The notes under the pieces were generated by a model. That model worked only from the letters and a program-made list of their open reading frames with translations, ran no database searches and had not been told where the DNA came from. Made by a program: the position numbers and the translations under genes. Below, in pieces: positions 50,605 to 59,772 of a stretch of DNA of 64,000 nucleotides; the stretch's first letter is position 1, and every line of letters begins with the position of its first letter. Source of the DNA: Sporocytophaga myxococcoides (GTDB lineage: Bacteria; Bacteroidota; Bacteroidia; Cytophagales; Cytophagaceae); the NCBI RefSeq assembly GCF_000775915.1, contig NZ_BBLT01000001.1:1-64000 (forward strand), written 5' to 3'.

Positions 50605-50650
50605 ACATAAAAAACAATGAGCCGGGGAATATAATTCTTTACCAGGAGTC

Positions 50651-50845
50651 CTATTTCCTTTTCAAGATAGGTAACCCTGTTTTCTCGTTTTCAATAATTG
50701 TATAGCCATCGGGCATGTCCTCGATGACATCGGTTCCCTGGCTTTTGGAGAAAAAATAAAGTTTACCTTTACCCTCTTGTTTTGCCGGTCCCCTTAAATG
50801 AAGATAGTAGGTAATTCCTTTTTTGTTTTTGTAGCTGAATGGCAT
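50651..50845 (-). CDS. Small conserved protein of unknown function (64 residues)
   Basis: MPFSYKNKKGITYYLHLRG, then KGKLYFFSKS, a DMPDGYTIIENEKTGLP segment and a KRK end. From memory this pattern (K-GK-YYLH and a GY-V-EN--TGLP-LKK tail) recurs in short uncharacterised proteins of diverse prokaryotes, so it is probably a real gene. No catalytic or metal motif. It lies 60 nt upstream of the Hsp20 gene on the same strand. Confidence 0.65.
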   Translation of the reverse strand: MPFSYKNKKGITYYLHLRGPAKQEGKGKLYFFSKSQGTDVIEDMPDGYTIIENEKTGLPILKRK

Positions 50846-51188
50846 AGTAGTTCTGATTTGTTTGGTACAACTACCCGTGAAAAGCTATTTTGTTAATTTT
50901 TTTTTGAAAAAAATGAAAATACAAGTCTATTTTCAGGGAAATATAATCTTAAATAACAGAAAGTTAATAGTACTTTTCTTTGAATATTTCATGGCTTTTT
51001 AAATTGAATTTTTCGGAAGTTTCCCAAATTCAAGCGAAATAACCTTGTTTTTATTTTTTAAGTGAATAGCTTAGGTTGGATTATTTTTCAATTTGTATAA
51101 TTTATTTGTCTTCCATTCGGATCTTTCTTAATTTGGAGTCAATTTTTTAGATAAAAAATACAAAATCTAAATCCTTTTATAACTAAAT
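50846..51188. other. Intergenic region upstream of the GH8 gene
   Basis: 343 nt, very AT-rich. It must hold the promoters of the divergent GH8 and small-protein genes, but no convincing -33/-7 pair was found. The nearest is TTG at 51076 with TTTATTTG at 51101-51108, which mismatches the TA. No riboswitch, repeat or small ORF is supported. Confidence 0.4.
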
Positions 51189-54100
51189 ATGATAAAACAA
51201 TACAGTCTCAGATTATGTGTGTTTTTGATTTGTTGCTTTTTTTCCATTGGAGCGATAGCACAAATTAATACACCTGCAGGGGCCAGGGTACCATTTGGAG
51301 CCAACACAAGTTACGGCTTTGGTATTATGCCTACAAACTTACCAACATCTGGAGCTTATGGGAAATCTACAGATGCAGGGCTTGCTTACCTGGAGTGGAA
51401 ACAAAATTACACTGAAACCTGTAATGATGGTTCCATTAGGGTAAAGTTTGATGAACCACAAAGAACAGTATCCGAAGGTATTGCTTATGGTATGATTCTT
51501 TCTGCTTATGCAGCCGACAAAGCTTTATTTGATGGTCTATGGAAATACTATAAGAATCATTCAAATGATCGTGGGATCATGCATTGGAGAATTGAAGGTT
51601 GTGGCAATAATTCCGGAAACAACGGAGCTACCGATGCAGAGTTGGACGCCGCTTTTGCACTTTTAATTGCAGATAATCAGTGGCCTACCGCAACCTCTCC
51701 ATACAAATATATAAATGAAGCAAATTCCCTCATTTCAAAAATTAAGCAATGGGAAATTAATTCACAGGGAGTTGCAATCAATGGAGATGGATGGGGGTTT
51801 GGTGATCCTTGTAGAAACCCTTCTTACCAGTCACCAGCATATTACCGTGAATTTGGTAAACTGGCAGACGCATCCTTCTGGAACACAGCGGTAAATGGTG
51901 GGTACAATCTTATCAATGCAAACGCTAATACAACAACAGGTCTGATCTCTGACTGGAGTTCAGAAAATGGAGTAATGAATACATGTAATCCAGGTGGTTT
52001 AGGATATGCTGCTACTGCTGGTTATGGTTACGACGCATGTCGTAATCCATGGCGTATGGCACAAGATTTTCTTTGGAATGGACCAACTGTAGCAACTTCT
52101 GCAAAAGCAATCTGTGATAAGATTACAACTAAAGTTGTTGCTGTTATGGGTGCTTCAGGTGTCAGAGGCCCTCTTTATCAAAACGGAAATCTGTATAGCG
52201 GAAATCAGCATAATGCAACTTTTACTTCAACATTTGCTCTTCCGGTAATGGCTTCAAGCAATCAGACATTGATGAATGCCATGTATACAGAGGTTAAAAA
52301 TGTTAAAGATCCAATTCAAAACGCTACCCTTTCCGGTTATTTTGGAAATACACTTCGTTGTTTGTCTCTATTCATGATGACCGGTAATACATGGAAAATA
52401 GGTACTACCTCTTTACCAGATCTAAATGTTAAAACTACACTTGGAGATGTGCCTTCAGGTGGTACTTTTGATTTTCAGAATGTTATAAAGTCTGGTAATA
52501 AAGTAGTTACTTTTACTTTAGAAAATAAAGGGTTCCAGGGCTTAACATTTAGCGGAAGTCCGGTCGTTCAAAAAACAGGTACTGATGCAGCTTTATTCAC
52601 AATAAATCAGACTTCAGTTACCACTTCTTTAGCAGGAAATCAAAGTGTTACTTTTACTATTACTTTTGCTCCTGGAGGTGCAACCGGTCTTAAAACTGCA
52701 AACATCTCAATAGCTAGCAATGATCCGGATGAAAATCCTTATACTTTCACAATTATTGGTACTGGAACTAATACAGCGACTTCTCCGAAGATTTCAGTGT
52801 TTTCAGAATCTGGTCCAATAGCTAATGGTGGAACATTCAATATGGGTACGTCAGCTACAAGTTCTATTAATAGTAAAAGATTTAAGATCAAAAATACGGG
52901 GGATGGACAGTTAAACATTCCTGCTACCGGTGGAATTACAGTTACCGGAACTGGTTACACAATTGAAGGAGCGCCGACAATAATTGGTATTGGTGATTCT
53001 GCCTATTTTTGGGTAAGATTAACTTCTGCTACAGCTGCGACTCCAGCGGGAGTTGTTACAATTAATAACGATGATGCTACAAATGGTGCTTATAAATTGA
53101 ATCTAACTTCAAGTATTGTAGCATGTGCAAGTGCGCTTACAACTAATGAAGTTTACCAGGACTTTGATGGGAATGCTCAAAATTCTAAGTTAGATTATAC
53201 TAATCCTAACTGGAGTGAAATAGCATTAAATCCTTCAGTCGATGCAATTAACCCTAGTTATACTTCGGCTAAATTCACTAGACCGGCAACTGGTGATTAC
53301 AACGGAGTCCGTTATAAATTATGCTCTGGGTCAGTGAACATAACATCTAGCAAATTTGTAGTTAGTATGTTGGTTTATTCACCAGCGCCTGGAATCCCGG
53401 TTTTAATGAACCTGAAAACAGCTGCTGATGTAGCTAATACTACTACTTATCCATCAACTGCTTCATCTACGGTTAGCACAACGCAAACCAACAAATGGGA
53501 AAGATTGTATTTTAATATGAGTGGGGCTGCGGGTAAAACAGGTATAACTTTTATTGAGGTGTTTATTGATCCAGTCGCTGCAAATGGCGCTAAAACGTAT
53601 TATGCAGATGATATAAGACTAGAAGTTGCTCCTTGTCTATCCGATCTTCCACAAAGCGGAGTTCTTCAAGGCTTTGAAGTACACAACAATTCAACCCTGG
53701 AATATAATGTGCCTTCTTATGTGGGACCTGTAGCAAATCCTAGCTCAACAGGAAATCCATCATCTACTGTTGGTAGATTTAATAAGAGTGGATCTGCAGG
53801 ACAGTACAGTGACGGTATCAGATATATTGTTTGCGGAAACAAGTTCAGGCTGAACAGTAAGAAAATTATAAGCATGTTAGTTTATTCTACAACAGCAGGC
53901 GCTACAATTCAATTTGCTGCTAAGAAACCTGATGGGGCAGATGCTGATACTTATCCGGATGATGCTGCTGTAGATTCTGCAAAAACAGTATTCGCTAATC
54001 AGTGGCATAGGGTTTATTTCGATTTGTCAAATATTGCAGCAGCGGATACTGCTTCTACATTCGGCTTTGATATTTTCTTTGATCCGAAAGCAACTAAAGG

Positions 54101-57100
54101 AACTCAAACTTACTACATTGATGATATCAGATATGAGTCTGAATTACCTTGTATTGCAGGTATTCCAGCTTCTAAAGTGCTAAACGATTTTGATTTTAAC
54201 AGATATGCGGAAATAGTGTTCCCTGGAACATTTAATACAATTTATCCGAATCCTTCTGCTACGGGTATTAATACAAGTATCAATACGGGACAATTTGTAA
54301 GAAATACAGGTACTGCTTCTGGTACTTCAGTAAGATTCAGCGGATGTCCTGGTACATTCGACTTAAGTCCAGGAAAATCAATAATTGACGTAATGGTTTA
54401 TTCACCTAATGCCAATACTGAATTTACTATGTCGCTAAAAAGAGCTAATGGAACTTCAGTTAGCGATGTAACTGCCAAAGGCGGTGCTGCAAACACTTGG
54501 GTGAATTTATCTTTTGATCATTCTGATGTAGTAAATTCTACAGAAGTAGCTTATATAGATATTTTAGTAGACCCTACTGGGGCTCAATCTGGAACAAGTA
54601 CTACACCTGCTCAGAGAACGTATCTTTTCGATAATCTAAAATACGCAGACGCAAGACCTGAGATCAATGTTAAGGCTTTAACATTACCGACCAATACGTC
54701 TATCCTTAATACTGCTTCTTTCAACATGGGTACTGCTACGATTGGAGATAGTACTTTAATGACCTTCAGTATTAAAAATAATGGATCTGCTGATTTGCTT
54801 CTGACTTCACCTGGTGACCTTACTGTGGCTGGTGCTAACCCTTCAGATTTTATTGTTAGAAAATTACCAACATATACAACAACAATCGGTGCCTTTGGTG
54901 CTAGTAATTTTGTAGTTGTATTTAAACCAACAGCTGGCGGAGCTAGATCAGCATCAATAACAGTAAAAAGTAATGATGCTGACGAGGCAACATATGTGTT
55001 CTATTTGAATGGTACTGCTAAATCTTCTGAACTGACAGTTAAGCAAGGAGCCACTATTTATAACGCTGCTTCTGCTGCATATGACTTCGGTACTTCTTTA
55101 CTGAACACAGCTACCACTCCTGTCACTTTCACTATTACAAGTACAGGCGACGATACTTTGAGGTTGTCAGGTAACCCTGTTGTAACTATAACTGGTACAA
55201 ATGCAGCTGACTTCTCAGTAACTCAGCCAGTTGTAACTAAGTTACACCCTTCTACTGGTACTGTTCTTACAACTACTTTTACTGTGACATTTAAGCCAAC
55301 AGCTTCTGGTGTTAAAAACGCAATAATAAATATTGGAAACAATTCTACTGTTAATCCTTATACCTTCAAAGTTACAGGAAACGGGGATTGTCCTCAACCA
55401 ACTGCTCCACTTGCCGGACCTGATCAGTCCACTTGTGAGGCATCGGTAACTCTTGCAGGAAATACTCCAGTTGTTGGAAATGGAACCTGGTCTATTGTAG
55501 GAACGTCTTCTGCAATTATCAAAACTCCAGCTTCTGCTACTTCAGTAGTTGAAAATTTGACTGCAGGGCAAAGCGTAACATTAAGATGGACAATAGCTAA
55601 TACTTGTGGTACTAACTTTGATGATGTAGTAATTACAAGAAATGCAACACCATCTGTTTCTTTCCCTGAGGTTTCATCTGTTTGTGCTGGTGGATCGGTT
55701 GATCTTTTCCCAACAGTGAGCGGTGGAACTCAGCCTTATGTTTATACTTGGACTGCTAGTTCAGGTACTGTGCCAACAGGCCCTATTCCAACTGTTACAC
55801 CAACAGTTACAACAACATATTCTTTGGTTGTTAAAGATGCTAATAACTGTTCTAACGTTGCTGTTCAGAAAGTAATCGCAGTAAATGCAAAACCTGTATT
55901 GACTGTTACTCCTGCAGCTTCTGATATTTGTTCTGGCGGATCAGCTTTATTGACTGCAAGCGCAAACGGAGGAACTACTCCATATTCTTATGCATGGGAT
56001 TCAGCTCCATCATTAGTTGTCAATGGAGATAAAGCTACAGCATCCCCATCCGTAACTTCAACTTATTTTGTAACAGCATCAGATGCAAATGGTTGTACTG
56101 CTGACAAGAAAAGTGCTTTGGTTAATGTAACTAACGGAGGTGCTGCAGCGGTAACTATAACTCCTGCTACTATAGCAGTTTGTGAAGGTACTCCTGTTAC
56201 TCTTACTGCATCCAACCAAAATGGTGGTGTGCCTACTTATGAGTGGTTTGTTAACGGTAATAAAGTTACAGCAGGCGTGAATGGTGCAGAATTTACTTCT
56301 TCAACACTACCAAACAATGCCCAGGTAACGGTAAAAATGACATCAAGCATTGCTTGTGCCACAGGTTCTCCTGTTACTTCAAGTGCAACCACTGTTACAG
56401 TTAACACTCTACCTGAAGTATCTGTGAGTACATCTGTTGCTGAAATTTGTAATGGTGGATCAGTGAATGTAAATGCGCTTGTAAATGGCGGTAAAGCACC
56501 TTATAGTTATGCATGGACATCTTCTGCAGGAAACAAACCTTCTGATGCCGGATCTACTTTAAATCCGACTGAAACTACCACTTATTCGGTAGTGGTAACA
56601 GATGCTAATGATTGCAAGAACACTTCTGCTGCATCTAAACAAGTTGTTGTAAATGCTAAACCTTCTGTTATTGTTACACCATCATCTACAGATGTTTGTA
56701 CAGGACAGTCGACAGTTCTTACTGCTAACGTAACAGGCGGAACCGCTCCATACAATAATTACCAGTGGACAAATGTAGTAGGTACTACAGCAAGTGTAAC
56801 GGTTGCTCCAACTACTGAAACAACTTACTCTGTAGTTGTGACAGATTCTAAAAACTGTCAGAGTACGTCTGCAACTTCTTTAGTAAAAGTAAGTTCATCC
56901 GTAGTAGCTGCAGTATCAATTGTAAGTTCGATTGAAGACAAAGCTTGCGATGCAGGAACAAATGCTACATTTACTTTAACATCTGAAGGTGAAGGAAGCA
57001 ACCCAGTTTATTCTTGGTTAGTAAACAATATCAATGTAGGTATTAGTGCCAAAACATACTCTGCTTCAGTGAAACCTGGTGATGTTGTAAAAGTAGTAAT

Positions 57101-57710
57101 GACTTCAAGCCTTGCTTGTGCAACAGGTTCTCCTGTAACTTCAAATGTTATAACAATTAAGAATGCTGGTAGTAATTTCTGTGTGGTTCCTGCTAAGAAA
57201 ACTGTCAATGGACCTGTATCAGTAACTGCTGGTGATGAAGCTACTTATATGACAGATGATGCGCCTGAAGGATCTGTATATACATGGTCACTTCCTGAAG
57301 GTGCTACGATTGTATCTGCCAACGCAGACAATTCTGTTATTACGGTTAAATTTGGATCTACTAGTGGAAGTGTTGTTCTTCATGAAACTAATCCTGCAGG
57401 AACCACTGATTCTGATCCAATAAATGTAACTGTTACACCTGCTGGAATATCTGCTATATTGAGTAGTTCAGTTAATGTAATGCCAAACCCTGGAGTTGAC
57501 TTCGTGGTTACTTTAGGTGATGCATTTGCAGGAAATGTTAATATTGTTGTGAAAAATGCTCTTGGTACTTCAGTACTAGAAGAAAATGTATTTAAAGGTT
57601 CTTCTTCTGCTGATTACAATTTTAACTTGACTGGTTTTGCTTCAGGAGTTTACTTCCTGGAAATCAGAACTGAGCAAGGTATTGCAGTTAAGAGATTGAT
57701 AAAACAATAA
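51189..57710 (+). CDS. Giant multidomain GH8 glycosidase (cellulase-like) exported by T9SS
   Basis: 2,173 residues. Signal peptide 1-25 (ends GAIAQ). GH8 (alpha/alpha)6 domain about 30-400: general acid Glu96 in RTVSEGIAYGM, Asp149 in NGATDAELDAAFALL, and probable base Asp282 in YDACRNPWRMAQDFLWNG (roles by family comparison). Then two choice-of-anchor-D-like sandwiches (about 411-530, 533-648), three tandem paralogous jellyrolls that look like carbohydrate-binding modules (about 652-815, 816-987, 988-1155, each with a YY-DD-R-like YADDIRLE/YIDDIRYE end), two more anchor-D-like domains (1158-1400), about seven Ig/PKD/SprB-like repeats (1401-1998), a PKD-like module (1999-2085), and a type-A T9SS sorting domain (about 2090-2173; NVMPNPG start, GVYFLEIRTEQG, KRLIKQ end). 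Likely a secreted or surface-attached beta-1,4-glucan or related polysaccharide hydrolase. Confidence 0.93.
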   Translation: MIKQYSLRLCVFLICCFFSIGAIAQINTPAGARVPFGANTSYGFGIMPTNLPTSGAYGKSTDAGLAYLEWKQNYTETCNDGSIRVKFDEPQRTVSEGIAYGMILSAYAADKALFDGLWKYYKNHSNDRGIMHWRIEGCGNNSGNNGATDAELDAAFALLIADNQWPTATSPYKYINEANSLISKIKQWEINSQGVAINGDGWGFGDPCRNPSYQSPAYYREFGKLADASFWNTAVNGGYNLINANANTTTGLISDWSSENGVMNTCNPGGLGYAATAGYGYDACRNPWRMAQDFLWNGPTVATSAKAICDKITTKVVAVMGASGVRGPLYQNGNLYSGNQHNATFTSTFALPVMASSNQTLMNAMYTEVKNVKDPIQNATLSGYFGNTLRCLSLFMMTGNTWKIGTTSLPDLNVKTTLGDVPSGGTFDFQNVIKSGNKVVTFTLENKGFQGLTFSGSPVVQKTGTDAALFTINQTSVTTSLAGNQSVTFTITFAPGGATGLKTANISIASNDPDENPYTFTIIGTGTNTATSPKISVFSESGPIANGGTFNMGTSATSSINSKRFKIKNTGDGQLNIPATGGITVTGTGYTIEGAPTIIGIGDSAYFWVRLTSATAATPAGVVTINNDDATNGAYKLNLTSSIVACASALTTNEVYQDFDGNAQNSKLDYTNPNWSEIALNPSVDAINPSYTSAKFTRPATGDYNGVRYKLCSGSVNITSSKFVVSMLVYSPAPGIPVLMNLKTAADVANTTTYPSTASSTVSTTQTNKWERLYFNMSGAAGKTGITFIEVFIDPVAANGAKTYYADDIRLEVAPCLSDLPQSGVLQGFEVHNNSTLEYNVPSYVGPVANPSSTGNPSSTVGRFNKSGSAGQYSDGIRYIVCGNKFRLNSKKIISMLVYSTTAGATIQFAAKKPDGADADTYPDDAAVDSAKTVFANQWHRVYFDLSNIAAADTASTFGFDIFFDPKATKGTQTYYIDDIRYESELPCIAGIPASKVLNDFDFNRYAEIVFPGTFNTIYPNPSATGINTSINTGQFVRNTGTASGTSVRFSGCPGTFDLSPGKSIIDVMVYSPNANTEFTMSLKRANGTSVSDVTAKGGAANTWVNLSFDHSDVVNSTEVAYIDILVDPTGAQSGTSTTPAQRTYLFDNLKYADARPEINVKALTLPTNTSILNTASFNMGTATIGDSTLMTFSIKNNGSADLLLTSPGDLTVAGANPSDFIVRKLPTYTTTIGAFGASNFVVVFKPTAGGARSASITVKSNDADEATYVFYLNGTAKSSELTVKQGATIYNAASAAYDFGTSLLNTATTPVTFTITSTGDDTLRLSGNPVVTITGTNAADFSVTQPVVTKLHPSTGTVLTTTFTVTFKPTASGVKNAIINIGNNSTVNPYTFKVTGNGDCPQPTAPLAGPDQSTCEASVTLAGNTPVVGNGTWSIVGTSSAIIKTPASATSVVENLTAGQSVTLRWTIANTCGTNFDDVVITRNATPSVSFPEVSSVCAGGSVDLFPTVSGGTQPYVYTWTASSGTVPTGPIPTVTPTVTTTYSLVVKDANNCSNVAVQKVIAVNAKPVLTVTPAASDICSGGSALLTASANGGTTPYSYAWDSAPSLVVNGDKATASPSVTSTYFVTASDANGCTADKKSALVNVTNGGAAAVTITPATIAVCEGTPVTLTASNQNGGVPTYEWFVNGNKVTAGVNGAEFTSSTLPNNAQVTVKMTSSIACATGSPVTSSATTVTVNTLPEVSVSTSVAEICNGGSVNVNALVNGGKAPYSYAWTSSAGNKPSDAGSTLNPTETTTYSVVVTDANDCKNTSAASKQVVVNAKPSVIVTPSSTDVCTGQSTVLTANVTGGTAPYNNYQWTNVVGTTASVTVAPTTETTYSVVVTDSKNCQSTSATSLVKVSSSVVAAVSIVSSIEDKACDAGTNATFTLTSEGEGSNPVYSWLVNNINVGISAKTYSASVKPGDVVKVVMTSSLACATGSPVTSNVITIKNAGSNFCVVPAKKTVNGPVSVTAGDEATYMTDDAPEGSVYTWSLPEGATIVSANADNSVITVKFGSTSGSVVLHETNPAGTTDSDPINVTVTPAGISAILSSSVNVMPNPGVDFVVTLGDAFAGNVNIVVKNALGTSVLEENVFKGSSSADYNFNLTGFASGVYFLEIRTEQGIAVKRLIKQ

Positions 57711-57734
57711 CATTATTGCTCTTAAAATAAAGAG

Positions 57735-57770
57735 AAGCGGCTACCTCATAAGGGTAGCCGCTTTTGTTTT
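57735..57770 (+). terminator. Terminator after the GH8 gene
   Basis: Perfect 11-bp stem AAGCGGCTACC with GGTAGCCGCTT, 7-nt loop, then TTGTTTT. The stretch 57771-58004 downstream shows nothing recognisable. Confidence 0.9.
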
Positions 57771-58004
57771 GTGATGTCAAGAAAATGAAATTTAAATGGA
57801 AAGTTTTTCAAAGGAATTTGATCCTATGTAGATACCCACTTTTAAATTATCAGAATAGATTTTGAAGAACTGAAATTTTATTAAAGTGTCAGCACTTAAA
57901 TGCTATATAGATAATATAACTTTCTCGTTTTTAAGTTTCTTAATCTATTTGTTTAAAACAGACTATAAGTAATATAGGGTTGGATCTTACAACAGATTTA
58001 TTGA

Positions 58005-58050
58005 TCAAAAAAAAGAGTGTGAAAAAGCGATTGCTTTGATTCACACTCTT
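58005..58050 (-). terminator. Terminator after tRNA-Ser
   Basis: Minus-strand hairpin AAGAGTGTGAA with TTCACACTCTT (58050-58013) plus inner pairing AAAGC/GCTTT, followed by a run of T, starting 9 nt after the tRNA. Confidence 0.85.
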
Positions 58051-58058
58051 GCATTTTG

Positions 58059-58143
58059 CAGAGAGAGAGGGATTCGAACCCCCGGACCTGTTACAGTCAA
58101 CGGTTTTCAAGACCGCCGCATTCGACCGCTCTGCCATCTCTCT
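58059..58143 (-). tRNA. tRNA-Ser (anticodon UGA)
   Basis: 85-nt class II tRNA. Acceptor stem AGAGAGA/TCTCTCT, D-arm GCAGAGCGGTCGAATGC, anticodon stem GCGGT/ACCGT with loop CTTGAAA (anticodon at 58109-58107), long variable arm typical of serine and T-loop TTCGAAT. The discriminator is G. CCA is not encoded (CAA follows). Confidence 0.95.
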
Positions 58144-58156
58144 GTGATTTGGACTG

Positions 58157-58187
58157 CAAATATAGGTAAAATGATTTTTTGTCCAAA
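58157..58187 (-). promoter_or_regulatory. Promoter of tRNA-Ser
   Basis: On the minus strand TTTG (58187-58184), 19 nt, TATATTTG (58164-58157), an exact Bacteroidota-type promoter. The expected start, around 58152, is about 9 nt before the mature 5' end. Confidence 0.7.
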
Positions 58188-58203
58188 TAATTTTAATGTT
58201 TTT

Positions 58204-58626
58204 TTATTGAATTTTTTCCTTTTTAAAGTAACTGCCTGTGTTTCTTTCAAATTCCTCTGGAGCTAAACATGGTTTTCCTGTTTCAGAATTTACAAATACC
58301 AATGTTGTTTCTCCTATATTGAGTAGGATATTCTGTTCATTATAAGTTTCGTATTCAAATTTTATTCTGACCTTCGGAACCTCTTTGATAAAGACTTTAA
58401 TCCTGAGCAAATCATCATAGAGTGCAGGTTTAATAAACTTAGTTTTGTATTCCAGCACCGGCATCATTATTCCACTTTCTTCTAATTTTTTATAGCTTAA
58501 TCCCAAATGACGCATCATTTCAACTCGGGCCACTTCATAGAAAGCTGCATAATTGCCATAATAGACATAACCCATTTTGTCAGTTTCAGCATATCTGACT
58601 CTTACCTGAACCTCAAATTCAATCAT
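58204..58626 (-). CDS. YbgC/4-hydroxybenzoyl-CoA thioesterase-like hotdog protein
   Basis: 140 residues. Hotdog acyl-CoA thioesterase: VRYAETDKMGYVYYGNYAAFYEVARVEMMR holds the helix and the catalytic acidic residue (Asp of AETDKMG). FIKPALYDDLLRIKVF and IGETTLVFVNSETGKP complete the fold. Hydrolyses short acyl-CoA or acyl-ACP; the physiological substrate is unknown. Its ATG overlaps the mltG stop (TAATG), so it is translationally coupled to mltG. Confidence 0.93.
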   Translation of the reverse strand: MIEFEVQVRVRYAETDKMGYVYYGNYAAFYEVARVEMMRHLGLSYKKLEESGIMMPVLEYKTKFIKPALYDDLLRIKVFIKEVPKVRIKFEYETYNEQNILLNIGETTLVFVNSETGKPCLAPEEFERNTGSYFKKEKIQ

Positions 58627-59660
58627 TATTTAATGTTCAGTTTATTTAAAGCTCTCCGATATTTTTCAGCATTTTTCTGATGTTGCTCATAAGTCTCGGC
58701 AAAATTATGATGCCCTGTTAGATCATCACTAGCGCAAAAGTACACATACTTATGGATGGCTGTATTTAAAACGGCATCAATACATTTGGTTGAAGGAAGG
58801 TTTATCGGGCCAGGTGGTAGTCCTGTATACTTGTAAGTATTATAGGGAGAATCAATAGCAAGGTGTCCATCATATATTCTCTTAATTGAGAAATCTCCCA
58901 CTGCAAATTTAACAGTAGGGTCTGCTTGTAATGGCATCCCTTGTCTTAGTCTATTAATATATACTCCAGAAATGATGGATCTTTCATCTTGTTTATTAGT
59001 TTCAGCCTCTACGATAGATGCCAGAATTGTAATCTCTACTGGAGTAAATCCAAGACTTTTAGCTTGAGACTTCCTTTCATCATTCCAGAAAATATCATAT
59101 TCCTTTTTCATTCTATCAAACAGATCCTTTCCTTTAATATTCCAGTATACTTCATATGTATTGGGAATAAACATGGTAAGGATTGTGGTTGTATCAAAGC
59201 CATATTGGGAGACAAATTTCGGATCACCTAATAATTTTAAAATATCCTCTTTGGAAAGAGATAATTGGTTATCAAGTTTTTCAGCTAAATCTTGTTTCAG
59301 CCTGATAGTATTAAAAACCAGTTTGGTAGGTTCCTGTCTTCCTCTTTTTAACATCCTTACCGCATATAAATTTGACATATTTGCAGATATACGATACATG
59401 CCTGGCTTTACCGCATCTTGATAGCCTAGTAATCTGGATATAAATGCAAAAGATAAATAGTCTGTAACTATATTATTCTTTTTTAAACTGTCAGAAACGG
59501 TCTGAAAGTTAGCACCTTCCGGAATAAACAAATATGTATCTCCTTTTTTAAATTGCAGATTAGGAGTAAAGAAAATCTGGTATGCATAAAATGAAAAGCA
59601 TACAAATGAAATTGCAAAAACAACTGCAAAGACTTTAAATTTGTACTTTCTATCTCTCAT
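58626..59660 (-). CDS. mltG: Endolytic murein transglycosylase MltG
   Basis: 344 residues. Single N-terminal transmembrane helix (VFAVVFAISFVCFSFYAYQIFF), LysM-like segment (GDTYLFIPEGANFQTVSDSL) and the YceG catalytic region ILASIVEAETNKQDERSIISGVYINRL with the catalytic Glu in VEAET, followed by ADPTVKFAVGDF, SPYNTYKYTGLPPGPI and ASDDLTGHHNFAETYEQH. Cuts nascent glycan strands at the membrane and sets chain length. TATTTTTG lies 7 nt before the ATG. Confidence 0.96.
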   Translation of the reverse strand: MRDRKYKFKVFAVVFAISFVCFSFYAYQIFFTPNLQFKKGDTYLFIPEGANFQTVSDSLKKNNIVTDYLSFAFISRLLGYQDAVKPGMYRISANMSNLYAVRMLKRGRQEPTKLVFNTIRLKQDLAEKLDNQLSLSKEDILKLLGDPKFVSQYGFDTTTILTMFIPNTYEVYWNIKGKDLFDRMKKEYDIFWNDERKSQAKSLGFTPVEITILASIVEAETNKQDERSIISGVYINRLRQGMPLQADPTVKFAVGDFSIKRIYDGHLAIDSPYNTYKYTGLPPGPINLPSTKCIDAVLNTAIHKYVYFCASDDLTGHHNFAETYEQHQKNAEKYRRALNKLNIK

Positions 59661-59667
59661 AAGTCTT

Positions 59668-59675
59668 CAAAAATA
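59668..59675 (-). promoter_or_regulatory. Candidate -7 element (TATTTTTG) next to the mltG start
   Basis: Exact TAnnTTTG on the minus strand, 7 nt before ATG 59660. A TTG lies at a shorter than ideal spacing (17 nt) upstream. Confidence 0.42.
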
Positions 59676-59772
59676 ATCAATTCATTTGGAAACAAGAAAA
59701 GGGAGCAAACAGGTTCTACTTAAAAAGTGAATTTTTAATAAATAAAAAAAGGTTAATACTAAAACTGAAACG

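Noticed and set aside
57940-58137. 65-codon minus-strand frame starting inside the tRNA
   Set aside because: It translates tRNA sequence (the typical MAERSNAAV-like artefact) and its terminator.
58036-58266. 76-codon plus-strand frame across tRNA-Ser
   Set aside because: It reads through a complete tRNA gene and the thioesterase 3' end; not a protein gene.
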